DNA of 64,000 bases from Paenibacillus cellulosilyticus (GTDB lineage Bacteria > Bacillota > Bacilli > Paenibacillales > Paenibacillaceae): positions 186,001 through 250,000 of the forward strand of contig NZ_QGTQ01000001.1 of assembly GCF_003182255.1 (NCBI RefSeq). The letters are read 5' to 3'. Below, one piece after another: positions 25,534 to 33,143 of this stretch (positions are counted from its first letter, which is position 1; the number at the start of each line of letters is the position of its first letter). The notes below the pieces were generated by a model, which was not told the DNA's origin, searched no databases, and saw only the letters and a list, made by a program, of their open reading frames with translations. Made by a program: the position numbers and the translations under genes.

Positions 25534-26478
25534 CTACCACAGGCCTGTCTTGGTTGTCTTCTTAGAGACGAAGTTCGCCAAGGTCACCAGAATCAAACCA
25601 ATTACGCCATCGAACAAACCAACCGCGGTAGCAAAACTGAAGTTGCCGCCGACGCCTTCTTTGCCACCGATACCCATTCGGTACACGTAGGTGGAAATAA
25701 CGTCTGCCGTCTCATACGTAAGCGGATTGTAGAGAAGCAGCACTTTCTCAAAGTTCGAACCCATGATGCCGCCGATATCAAGAACCAGAAGCGTCATGAT
25801 CGTAGGCAGGATGCCTGGGATTGTAACATGCCATGCTTTGCGGAACCGAGAAGCGCCATCTATACTAGCCGCTTCGTACAACTCTGTATTAATACTGGTC
25901 ATTGCCGCGAGATACAGAATCGTGCCCCAACCTAGACCCTGCCAAATGCCGGACGTGATGTAGATCGTCGGGAACCATTGCGGCAGCGAGATGAATTGTA
26001 TCTTCTCAATCCCAAGGTGACCTAGAAGCGTATTGATCGGTCCTGTCAATGAGACGATCTCCTTGATCATCCCCGCCACGATAACCATCGATATGAAGTG
26101 CGGCAGATAGGACACGGTCTGAACGAGCTTCTTCACTCGCATACTTCGCAGCTCATTGAGCAGCAAGGCGAATATTAAGGTAATCGGGAATCGGATGACC
26201 AAATACGTGATGCTGAGAAAAATGGTATTATTGAACGCCCGCCAGAAGGTCGGGTCCTTCAAGAACATATGGAAGTAACGCAAGCCCACCCACTCGGTAC
26301 CGAAGATGTTCGGACCGCCGCGATATTTTCGGAAAGCGATTACATTTCCCAGCATGGGCAGGTACTTGAAGATAACGAAGTAAGCAATCGGAATAATTAG
26401 AAAGGAGTAAAGCTTCCATTCCTTGCGGACATGCGCTACAAGAGATGGCTTTCGCATTGCAAGTCTTGCATTCGACAT
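25534..26478 (-). CDS. Sugar ABC transporter permease (LplB-like)
   Basis: Membrane permease of 314 aa from ATG 26478, with the coupling motif YEAASIDGASRFRKAWHVTI near residue 195 and six hydrophobic segments. It pairs with the LplC-like subunit to form the translocation channel. The start was placed at ATG 26478 behind GGTGGG; an upstream ATG (26547) would add 23 unlikely residues. It is the first gene of the operon, divergent from the AraC regulator. Confidence 0.9.
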   Translation of the reverse strand: MSNARLAMRKPSLVAHVRKEWKLYSFLIIPIAYFVIFKYLPMLGNVIAFRKYRGGPNIFGTEWVGLRYFHMFLKDPTFWRAFNNTIFLSITYLVIRFPITLIFALLLNELRSMRVKKLVQTVSYLPHFISMVIVAGMIKEIVSLTGPINTLLGHLGIEKIQFISLPQWFPTIYITSGIWQGLGWGTILYLAAMTSINTELYEAASIDGASRFRKAWHVTIPGILPTIMTLLVLDIGGIMGSNFEKVLLLYNPLTYETADVISTYVYRMGIGGKEGVGGNFSFATAVGLFDGVIGLILVTLANFVSKKTTKTGLW

Positions 26479-26841
26479 ACACCCACCACTTTCCACTTGA
26501 TAATTAAATCTGCCCATTTTAATGTACGCGTGTACATTTATTGGCAAATAATCATGAATAAATAAAGATATACAAGGATACTGTCAACTTCATACGTATA
26601 ATAATTAAATATCTAGAAAAAGATCATATATACGCGTCAAAGGAATTGTAACCGCTTTTATCACTGCTGTTGATTAGTATTTTATAGAACGAGCCGATCA
26701 TTTGACATAGAAGAAAACAAGAATCGTTTGTAATTATTAAACATCTTTATTGCATGACCTTGAACATGTTATGATGAGGATCCGGTTCCTCTCTTTCGTA
26801 GATAGGGCGTGATTCTGAGTGTTCTGGAGTTGATTCGTACG
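26479..26841. promoter_or_regulatory. Divergent control region between permease and AraC genes
   Basis: About 360 bp, AT-rich. An inverted repeat AATGTAC-GCGT-GTACATT lies at 26521-26538, just upstream of the permease start, and a related half TATACGCGT lies near 26630. Nothing else of coding or structural nature was seen. The repeat is a candidate operator for the importer operon. Confidence 0.6.
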
Positions 26842-27696
26842 ATGGAATTCAGCCAATTCGAGTCGATCTATCCCGAGGTTTTCCTATTCGTTGATCGCCG
26901 GTGCTTCCCGGATTGGGAAATTATCCGCAACAAAATCGACTTCTACGATTTGACGTTCGTCGTGGGAGGCAAAGCCGATTATTATGTCGATGGCCAGAAA
27001 ATCACAGTGGAAGCGGGGGATATGCTGTTCATTCAATCGGGCAGCGTCAGAGAGGCTCACACCTACAAAGACGATCCGATGCATTCGTATGCGTTCAACT
27101 TTCTATTAGCAGCACCCCATGATGAGTTCCGCTTTCCGTTTGAAACGGTCACGAAAAATCAAATCACCAACGAAATTCTCAACTATATTCTCGAGTTCAA
27201 TCGGGTCTGGAGCGGCATGCAGCCGGGGCATCGGTTAGCAGCCAGAGGCATCTTCATTCTCCTCCTTCACCATTTGCTGTCGAGTGCCTTCCAGCGCTCA
27301 CCCGAAACCAATCCCGATGATCGGATTATTAAAATTAAAGAATATATCATCGATCATTTCCCAGACGAGCTGGATATGTCGACCTTGTCCAAGGTCGTTA
27401 ATCTTCACCCTGTCTATCTAGGCAAGCTGTTCAAGACGAATACCGGCTACAGCATCCGGCATTTCATCAATTTCATTCGAGTGAACAATGCCGAGATGAT
27501 GTTGTCCAGCGGCGGCTTCTCCGTCTCGGACGCAGCCCAGCGCTGCGGCTACAATGACATTAGCTACTTCAGCAACGTATTCCGGGCCATCAAGGGCTAT
27601 CCGCCATCTAAGGCAGGGATGCAGAGGTGTCTAGTGATCGAGGAAACGAACAGAGCTGCAGCGGTGGTCGAAGCTTCTCTCAAGAATTCTCTATAG
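26842..27696 (+). CDS. AraC family transcriptional regulator
   Basis: Cupin-plus-HTH regulator, 284 aa. The N-terminal half has a sugar-sensing cupin pattern (YYVDGQKITVEAGDMLFIQSG) and the C-terminus two helix-turn-helix motifs (LDMSTLSKVVNLHPVYLGKLF; VSDAAQRCGYNDISYFSNVF). It is divergent from the ABC importer and very probably activates it in response to the imported sugar. ATG 26842 (MEFSQF) was chosen; GTG 26809 in the same frame is possible but lacks a convincing ribosome site. Confidence 0.87.
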   Translation: MEFSQFESIYPEVFLFVDRRCFPDWEIIRNKIDFYDLTFVVGGKADYYVDGQKITVEAGDMLFIQSGSVREAHTYKDDPMHSYAFNFLLAAPHDEFRFPFETVTKNQITNEILNYILEFNRVWSGMQPGHRLAARGIFILLLHHLLSSAFQRSPETNPDDRIIKIKEYIIDHFPDELDMSTLSKVVNLHPVYLGKLFKTNTGYSIRHFINFIRVNNAEMMLSSGGFSVSDAAQRCGYNDISYFSNVFRAIKGYPPSKAGMQRCLVIEETNRAAAVVEASLKNSL

Positions 27697-27710
27697 TGGG
27701 CAAAATAAAA

Positions 27711-27759
27711 GAAGCCTGCGGATTCACTCGCAATGTCGAGTGCCGCAGGCTTCTTCTTA
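27711..27759. terminator. Bidirectional terminator
   Basis: GAAGCCTGCGG and CCGCAGGCTTC form an 11-bp stem with an inner CACTCG/CGAGTG stem, flanked by A/T-rich tails on both sides. It separates the convergent AraC and uroporphyrinogen-III synthase genes. Confidence 0.88.
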
Positions 27760-27824
27760 TTGCCAATAAAACCTACCGATAAACGCGGCCGTTCATCATC
27801 GAAACAGCCGCGATAGAGGTTTTC

Positions 27825-28922
27825 TTATGGTTGTACAGTCGTACCCTTCGAGCATTCGCCAGAGACGTTCGCTGCTTCGACGGCAGCTGCTTGATCTGCT
27901 GTAAGCCCACTAAATACAGCCGTATCAGTAAGCTTCGACAACCCGACAAGTGCAACAGCCGAAGACAAAATCCCTCCGCTTCCGCGTGGCGCAGACCCCG
28001 ATGCCGTATCCTTGCCAGAGGCTATAACACGCTTCGACGCAGCGTTCGCAATCACTTCACTGCTGCGACCTTGGACTGTCCGCTCTCTAGAAATAGCATC
28101 CGTTACTCTAGAGGCTAAAGCTGCAGCATCGTAGTAACGTGAGAGCGTGACGACCATGCTGCCCATCCGCTCTTCTTCTGGGAAAAGCACACGTGTCACA
28201 CCTTCTTCGCGAAGCGCCTCGGCGGTCACTTTGCCAACCGCAACAGCGAGAACGCGGCCTTCGAAGGCTTGCAGTACTTGTTCCCGCATACCAACAGCTG
28301 CCGCTTCGCTCATCAAGCAGCGCACTTGAACCGTACTGGTGAAGGCAACGGCATCTACTTCTTCAGCAACAATCTCGCCGATCAGCAGTGCTATCGCGCC
28401 GCCCTCCGGCATAATGTGACGATACGGCAAAATCTCCTCGCAGATCGCACCTCTTGCCTCAAGCACAGCGTTCAGCTTCGGCGCCGGATCACCGTACAGT
28501 TGCAACCCGACTCGTTTGCCCGCCAGACTATACGCGCCCAGCAGCTGCAGCAGTCCCGCTGTCGTCCCATCCTCGTCGCGCACCTCAGGCGTCAGCCCAA
28601 CCTTGCGCAATACGTTGACGGTCTTGTAGCCGCGCGCCGCGATATGCACGCCGCGCAGCGTCTCGATGAAACGTTCCAGCTGACCCAACTTCTCGGCTTG
28701 CGCAAGCAGCGCCTCTGTTCCGACGCCGGTCGTCAGCACCAGCCAATCAACAGGGTTCTCGATCAGTGACTGCAGCTGCTCCGCAAACTGCGAGTCATCG
28801 AGAAACACCGTTCCCTGCGCTGGACGAATGACAGCTGTCCCTCCGAATTTGCTGATCATGCGAGCCATCTCATCCGCCTTGCGCGGTCCAGTAACTGCAA
28901 TCGTCTTCCCTTCAAGCCGCAT
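27825..28922 (-). CDS. Uroporphyrinogen-III synthase-like protein of the nitrite reductase operon
   Basis: HemD-type enzyme that cyclises hydroxymethylbilane, here probably supplying siroheme for NirB. Residues 1-270 contain the bilobed synthase fold (KTIAVTGPRKADEMARMI; LVLTTGVGTEAL; VAFTSTVQVRCLM; VAVGKVTAEALREEGV). About 95 C-terminal residues (270-365), rich in Ala, Ser and Gly, have no counterpart in the ~260-aa family and look disordered. It is downstream of nirD on the same strand with a 118-bp gap. Confidence 0.85.
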   Translation of the reverse strand: MRLEGKTIAVTGPRKADEMARMISKFGGTAVIRPAQGTVFLDDSQFAEQLQSLIENPVDWLVLTTGVGTEALLAQAEKLGQLERFIETLRGVHIAARGYKTVNVLRKVGLTPEVRDEDGTTAGLLQLLGAYSLAGKRVGLQLYGDPAPKLNAVLEARGAICEEILPYRHIMPEGGAIALLIGEIVAEEVDAVAFTSTVQVRCLMSEAAAVGMREQVLQAFEGRVLAVAVGKVTAEALREEGVTRVLFPEEERMGSMVVTLSRYYDAAALASRVTDAISRERTVQGRSSEVIANAASKRVIASGKDTASGSAPRGSGGILSSAVALVGLSKLTDTAVFSGLTADQAAAVEAANVSGECSKGTTVQP

Positions 28923-29040
28923 ATTCTCAGATCCTTTCCTTTGGAGATTTACTTCGCAGCATCCACTCCGGCGTTTCCAAAGGAAACGTACTCCGAATAC
29001 ACAAGCTAACTGTCATGAAGAATAAACTACCCTTTACCTG

Positions 29041-29373
29041 TTAGGATACCTTCGACTGTGCGCCGTCCAATAGGAGCAGCACATTGCCGCTTCCATCGAC
29101 ACTCGTCTCGAACGTACGGACACAGCCTTCATCCGGATCCTGCACGATCCCGTTCGTCAGGTTGATTTTCCAGTCATGCAGCGGACAGTAGACATGACCG
29201 TCGCATACCAGCCCTTCGGACAGCTTCCCCTGCTTGTGCGGGCAGCTGTTCTCGACCGCCTTCACCGTGCCATCGCTCAGCTTGAACAGCGCAAGCTCCA
29301 GCTCTCCCATTCGAAACACTTTACCCCGACGTTCCGGAAACTCCGTAATATGTCCGATCAAATATTGCTCCAT
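29041..29373 (-). CDS. nirD: Nitrite reductase small subunit, Rieske-type
   Basis: A 110-aa protein with a Rieske [2Fe-2S] fold: first ligand pair CPHKQGKLSEG and second pair CPLHDW. It partners with NirB in the NADH-dependent reduction of nitrite to ammonium. Start ATG 29373 has GAGAGGAGAG upstream, and it lies 48 bp after nirB in the same operon. Confidence 0.94.
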   Translation of the reverse strand: MEQYLIGHITEFPERRGKVFRMGELELALFKLSDGTVKAVENSCPHKQGKLSEGLVCDGHVYCPLHDWKINLTNGIVQDPDEGCVRTFETSVDGSGNVLLLLDGAQSKVS

Positions 29374-29421
29374 GCCGCTCTCTCCTCTCGAATCTCTCTC
29401 TATATGAAACTAGGCTGTTCC

Positions 29422-31890
29422 CTAGACCGTTTGATCGTTTGATCCGTTATTCGTCACTGCCGCTGCCGCTTCAGCATGAACAGGCGCCGTAAGGGCATCA
29501 AAAGCGCTGCGCAGCTCATCGTTCTCGATAATTTGCTTCCACGGATCCTGCGTCAGACTGAGCGTATGGTCAATGCGGGAATTGAGCGCATCGCGATCTT
29601 CCTTCTTCTCCAGCGCTTTCTTGATCGTATCCAGACCAACACGCGCTGCCCACTCGCTCGTACGCTCCAGGTAAGTCGCGTCCTCACGGTAGTACTGCAG
29701 GTATGCCCCCGTCCATTCCAGCACTTCTTCTTCCGTTTTCACTTTGACGAGCAGCTCCGCTGCACGTACCTTCGTACCGCCGTTGCCGCCAACATAGACT
29801 TCCCAGCCGCCGTCAATCGCGATAACGCCAAGGTCCTTGATCGTCGACTCCGCGCAGTTCCGCGGACAGCCCGAGACCGCCAGCTTCACCTTATGCGGCG
29901 TATTGAGACGCTCGAATTTCTTCTCCATATCGATGCCCATTTGGATCGAGTCCTGCGTACCGAAGCGGCAGAACGTCTTGCCGACGCATGTCTTGACGGT
30001 ACGAAGCGTCTTGCCGTAAGCGTAGCCCGATGGCATGTCGAGGTCCTTCCACATTTTCGGCAGATCCTCTTTCTTCACGCCGAGCAAGTCGATCCGCTGG
30101 CCGCCCGTAATTTTGACAAGCGGCACCTCGTATTTCTCTGCTACCTCCGCAATCCGCTTGAGGTCTTCCGGCGTCGTTACGCCGCCATAAATACGAGGTA
30201 CAACGGAGTACGTGCCGTCCTTCTGAATGTTCGCGTGGTTCCGTTCGTTGACGAAGCGCGATTCCAATTCATCCTCATGTTCAGCCGGCCATACCATGCC
30301 GAGGTAGTAGTTGAGCGCCGGACGGCATTTGGAGCAGCCCTCTGGATTTTTCCATTCCAGAACCGCCATGACCTCACGGGAATTCGTCAGCCGCATGCTG
30401 CGGATCGCATCTACGACTTCGTCGCGCGAATGTGTCGTACAGCCGCAGATGCCTTCCTTCACAGCCGAAACATTATCTGCACCGACCGTCGCCAGCAAAA
30501 TCGCTTCAACCAGCGGCTTACAGCCGCCGCAGGAGCCGGACGCTTTCGTGCAAGCCTTGATCTCACCTACGCTGACGCAGCCTTTCTCCGTGATCGCTTC
30601 AACGATCGTATCCTTCGTGACACCGTTACAACCGCAGACAATTTCATCGCCGCTCATCGCTTTGACCAAATCGTCCGGTCCGCTCGCCTTACCGCCACCG
30701 CCGGAACCAAACAATACTTCCTTCTCGCGGCCTGCGAAGCTATCGCCTTTGCGTATATAGGAGAACAGCTTGGAGCCTTCCGACGTATCGCCGAACAACA
30801 CAGCGCCTGAAATCTTGCCGTCCTTGAATACTACCTTCTTATATATACCGTCGAGATCGTCCTGAACCCGCAGCGCCCGCGTATCCGGTCCGTCTGAGAA
30901 GTCGCCTGCGGAGAACACGTTGACGCCAGAGATTTTCAGCTTCGTCGACAGGACCGAGCCCTGGTAGCCATCCGCCTCAATGCCTGCGAGTTTCTTCGCC
31001 AACACCGCGCCTTGCTCATATAGTGGAGCGACGAGTCCGTATACGATGCCGCGGTGCTCCGCGCACTCGCCAACTGCATATACATTCGGAATGTTCGTCT
31101 CCATATAGTCGTCTACGACGATACCGCGGTTAACCGCAATGCCTGCATCCTTCGCAAGCCCGGAGTTCGCCTTAATGCCGACAGCCATGACGATCAGATC
31201 AGCTTCGACAGAGGTGCCGTCTTTGAAGGTCAGCCCTTCGACGCGGTCGCCGCCGATGATTGTGTCAGAGTTTTTGGTAAGAAGGAACTTCATGCCTTGA
31301 CGCTCCAGCTCCGCCTGCAGCAGCTTCGCCGCCGTCTCATCCAGCTGACGCTCCATTAAATAATGGTGAATGTGGACAACGTGAACTTCCATGTTCAGAT
31401 TGACCAACCCGCGAGCCGCTTCGAGACCGAGCAAACCGCCGCCGATAACGACGGCCTTCTTATATTGCTGCGATGCGGAGAGCATCGTCTCACAGTCTTT
31501 AATATCGCGGAAGGCGATGACCCCTTCCTTGTCTGCGCCCGGGAGCGGCAGCATGAACGGCAGCGAGCCCGTTGCAAACACCAGCTCATCGTATTCCAAT
31601 TGAAGCCCGAGATTCGTCGTTACCGTTCTCGCTTCCGTATCAACTGCTGTCACCGTCTGTCCGGCGTGAAGTTGAATATTGTTTTCTCTATACCATTCCC
31701 AGCTGTTCAATACGATATCTTCCATCGTCGCTTCACCGGCTAATACTGAGGACAACATAATCCGGTTGTAGTTCGGATGAGGTTCCGATCCAATAATCGT
31801 AATGTCATACCGATGAGGGTTCAGCTTAAGCAATTGCTCCACAAATGATACGCCAGCCATGCCGTTGCCGATCATCACTAGTTTCTTCAT
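29422..31890 (-). CDS. nirB: Nitrite reductase [NAD(P)H] large subunit
   Basis: Cytosolic six-electron reductase of nitrite to ammonium, 822 aa from ATG 31890 behind GGAGGAGAG. Domains in order: FAD/NAD(P)-binding pyridine nucleotide-disulfide oxidoreductase (1-310; MIGNGMAGVSFVEQLL, VVIGGGLLGLEAARG, VYAVGECAEH), BFD-type [2Fe-2S] region with CGCNGVTKDTI and CGGCKPL (about 425-480), and the siroheme/[4Fe-4S] sulfite/nitrite reductase domain with CVGKTFCRFGTQ and SGCPRNCAES (about 640-690). It is the first gene of the nirB-nirD-hemD-like operon, controlled by the box and leader upstream. Confidence 0.97.
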   Translation of the reverse strand: MKKLVMIGNGMAGVSFVEQLLKLNPHRYDITIIGSEPHPNYNRIMLSSVLAGEATMEDIVLNSWEWYRENNIQLHAGQTVTAVDTEARTVTTNLGLQLEYDELVFATGSLPFMLPLPGADKEGVIAFRDIKDCETMLSASQQYKKAVVIGGGLLGLEAARGLVNLNMEVHVVHIHHYLMERQLDETAAKLLQAELERQGMKFLLTKNSDTIIGGDRVEGLTFKDGTSVEADLIVMAVGIKANSGLAKDAGIAVNRGIVVDDYMETNIPNVYAVGECAEHRGIVYGLVAPLYEQGAVLAKKLAGIEADGYQGSVLSTKLKISGVNVFSAGDFSDGPDTRALRVQDDLDGIYKKVVFKDGKISGAVLFGDTSEGSKLFSYIRKGDSFAGREKEVLFGSGGGGKASGPDDLVKAMSGDEIVCGCNGVTKDTIVEAITEKGCVSVGEIKACTKASGSCGGCKPLVEAILLATVGADNVSAVKEGICGCTTHSRDEVVDAIRSMRLTNSREVMAVLEWKNPEGCSKCRPALNYYLGMVWPAEHEDELESRFVNERNHANIQKDGTYSVVPRIYGGVTTPEDLKRIAEVAEKYEVPLVKITGGQRIDLLGVKKEDLPKMWKDLDMPSGYAYGKTLRTVKTCVGKTFCRFGTQDSIQMGIDMEKKFERLNTPHKVKLAVSGCPRNCAESTIKDLGVIAIDGGWEVYVGGNGGTKVRAAELLVKVKTEEEVLEWTGAYLQYYREDATYLERTSEWAARVGLDTIKKALEKKEDRDALNSRIDHTLSLTQDPWKQIIENDELRSAFDALTAPVHAEAAAAVTNNGSNDQTV

Positions 31891-31962
31891 CGTCTCTCCT
31901 CCTGTCGAAGCCCATCTCTTTATGTTCGCACGTCCCTGGCAGCCGCAGTCTCCTATGAGACA

Positions 31963-32027
31963 TAAAAAGCCTATCCCTCCCGCAGACTGCGCATTATTAC
32001 GCACGTCTTACGAGTGAGATAGGCTCC
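31963..32027 (-). terminator. Leader terminator (attenuator) upstream of nirB
   Basis: On the minus strand AGCCTATC pairs with GATAGGCT followed by TTTTT, 75 bp before the nirB start and after the promoter. Its position in the leader, not after a gene, marks it as an attenuator target for the ANTAR protein. Confidence 0.82.
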
Positions 32028-32040
32028 ATTGCCATTGTTG

Positions 32041-32078
32041 CGGCACGCCGTTGTGCCGACTTCTATTGGACTTAATAG
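32041..32078 (-). promoter_or_regulatory. ANTAR-type hexaloop hairpins in the nirB leader
   Basis: On the minus strand, CGGCAC-AACGGC-GTGCCG (32041-32058) has the A1/G4 hexaloop typical of ANTAR RNA targets. A second hairpin, CTATT-AAGTCC-AATAG (32063-32078), has A1 but T at position 4, and its 5' arm lies at the expected transcription start, so it is a weaker match. Confidence 0.68.
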
Positions 32079-32082
32079 CCTC

Positions 32083-32111
32083 AGTATACTGACCTCACGA
32101 CTCGATGTCAA
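32083..32111 (-). promoter_or_regulatory. Sigma-A promoter of the nirBD operon
   Basis: On the minus strand TTGACA (32106-32111), 17-bp spacer, TATACT (32083-32088). Confidence 0.87.
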
Positions 32112-32122
32112 CTAACCTTACA
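32106..32122. promoter_or_regulatory. GlnR/TnrA-type box over the nirB -35
   Basis: TGTCA-N7-TTACA matches the TGTNA-N7-TNACA consensus exactly and covers the -35 hexamer. Overlap with -35 is the layout usual for repression by GlnR; the regulator identity is inference. Confidence 0.75.
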
Positions 32123-32188
32123 CAAAAATATCAAAACGGGCTTCATAGATAATCAATACTTTTGGCCGTCGACAGCTATCGGTCTGCA

Positions 32189-32205
32189 TGTTATATTTTA
32201 TAACA
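32189..32205. promoter_or_regulatory. GlnR/TnrA-type box upstream of the ANTAR gene
   Basis: TGTTATATTTTATAACA is a perfect 7+3+7 palindrome that also matches TGTNA-N7-TNACA, with the AT-rich centre typical of real sites. It lies 40 bp before the ANTAR start codon. Confidence 0.75.
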
Positions 32206-32244
32206 TATTGAATTGCCAGAAAATCGGAGGGATGGGTCATCGAT

Positions 32245-32799
32245 ATGAAAACGATTCTGCTCATTGAAGATGACGAGACGAGTGGATTACGGGATCGGTT
32301 AAAAGATTGCTGCCGTACGATCCATCGAGCGAAGTCAGAGCAGGAGGCATGCGGCCTCATCGCGGTCGTGGACGGTATTATAATGAACGTACCGCTTGCA
32401 CGTCTGCATCATTGGCAGGCAGCACTTACCGCGATGCGGCGAATTCCGCTGCTGTGGCATTGCACGGAGCAGAAGCTGCCGGGTCAGATGGATTGGGGGT
32501 TCGCTTTAGACGGTGTACTATTTCCTTCCATGACTGTTCCTGAGTTGAAGCACGCTCTTATGTGGGGTGCACGCACCCATCAACAACGCAAGCGCTGGAG
32601 TGAGGAACGCGAGCAGCTGATGCAGCGGATCGAGGAGCGCAAGTGGATTGATCAGGCGAAGGCAGTGTTATGTGAGATTCGTGGCATAAGCGAGAGCGAA
32701 GCCTACGATTTTCTACGTAAACAAGCAATGAATGAACGGAAACGAATGGGTGATGTTGCCGCTTCGATCGTAAAGGTGTACCAGCTGATTCACGGATAA
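32245..32799 (+). CDS. ANTAR-domain transcription antiterminator (NasR/NasT-like)
   Basis: A 184-aa regulator. The N-terminal half is a receiver-like domain (MKTILLIEDDET at the start), but the rest is divergent. A coiled segment (about 110-130) leads to the ANTAR domain at about 130-184 (WIDQAKAVLCEIRGISESEAYDFLRKQA, given here in parts: WIDQAKAVLCEIRG, SESEAYDFLRK). ANTAR proteins bind paired hexaloop hairpins in leader RNA and prevent termination. The two such leaders on either side of it, ahead of nirB and the nitrate transporter, are its likely targets. Sensing of nitrate or nitrite is inferred from the neighbours; no NIT domain is present. Confidence 0.88.
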   Translation: MKTILLIEDDETSGLRDRLKDCCRTIHRAKSEQEACGLIAVVDGIIMNVPLARLHHWQAALTAMRRIPLLWHCTEQKLPGQMDWGFALDGVLFPSMTVPELKHALMWGARTHQQRKRWSEEREQLMQRIEERKWIDQAKAVLCEIRGISESEAYDFLRKQAMNERKRMGDVAASIVKVYQLIHG

Positions 32800-32861
32800 C
32801 AGGCGTGATGTCGCAGTATTTGCGTTTCGCGATGCCGCTCTCCTTCTGGCAAAATTCTTTG

Positions 32862-32878
32862 TGTAAGGTATATTGACA
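32862..32878. promoter_or_regulatory. GlnR/TnrA-type box over the nitrate transporter -35
   Basis: TGTAA-N7-TGACA matches TGTNA-N7-TNACA and ends in the -35 hexamer, the same layout as the nirB promoter (TGTAAGGTATATTGACATC here, TGTAAGGTTAGTTGACATC there). Confidence 0.77.
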
Positions 32879-32902
32879 TCAACTTAACAAGTCGCATATA
32901 AT
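32873..32902 (+). promoter_or_regulatory. Sigma-A promoter of the nitrate transporter
   Basis: TTGACA (32873-32878), 18-bp spacer, TATAAT (32897-32902). Confidence 0.87.
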
Positions 32903-32910
32903 CCAATTAC

Positions 32911-33021
32911 ATTCACAATGCCGTGAATCAATACCGGCTGGTACAACGCTGTACCTGTCGTAGGCAATGGGGCCAAATTGCAATCCTTCCGTACGGGAGG
33001 GGAGCGATTTGGCCCCTTTTT
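32911..33021 (+). ncRNA. ANTAR-controlled leader: two hexaloop hairpins plus terminator
   Basis: Hairpin 1, ATTCAC-AATGCC-GTGAAT (32911-32928), and hairpin 2, GGTAC-AACGCT-GTACC (32940-32955), both have six-base loops with A at position 1 and G at position 4, the ANTAR RNA signature. They are followed by a strong terminator (GGGGCCAAAT/ATTTGGCCCC plus five T, 32969-33021) 120 bp before the transporter start. This is a clear antitermination leader; the acting protein is inferred to be the ANTAR gene just upstream. Confidence 0.88.
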
Positions 33022-33143
33022 GGCATAGAAGCCATCGGGCAAGTGCGCATCAAGGAGTTGGAGGAAACAACTGTACAAGAGAGAGACAAAAAAGAGAGAA
33101 AGAAAAACAGAGAGCTTGGTCACTAGGAGAGGAGAATGATTCA

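Noticed and set aside
29476-30810. Long open frame antisense to nirB
   Set aside because: It lies wholly inside a firmly identified gene, has no ribosome site and its composition is that of a shadow frame.
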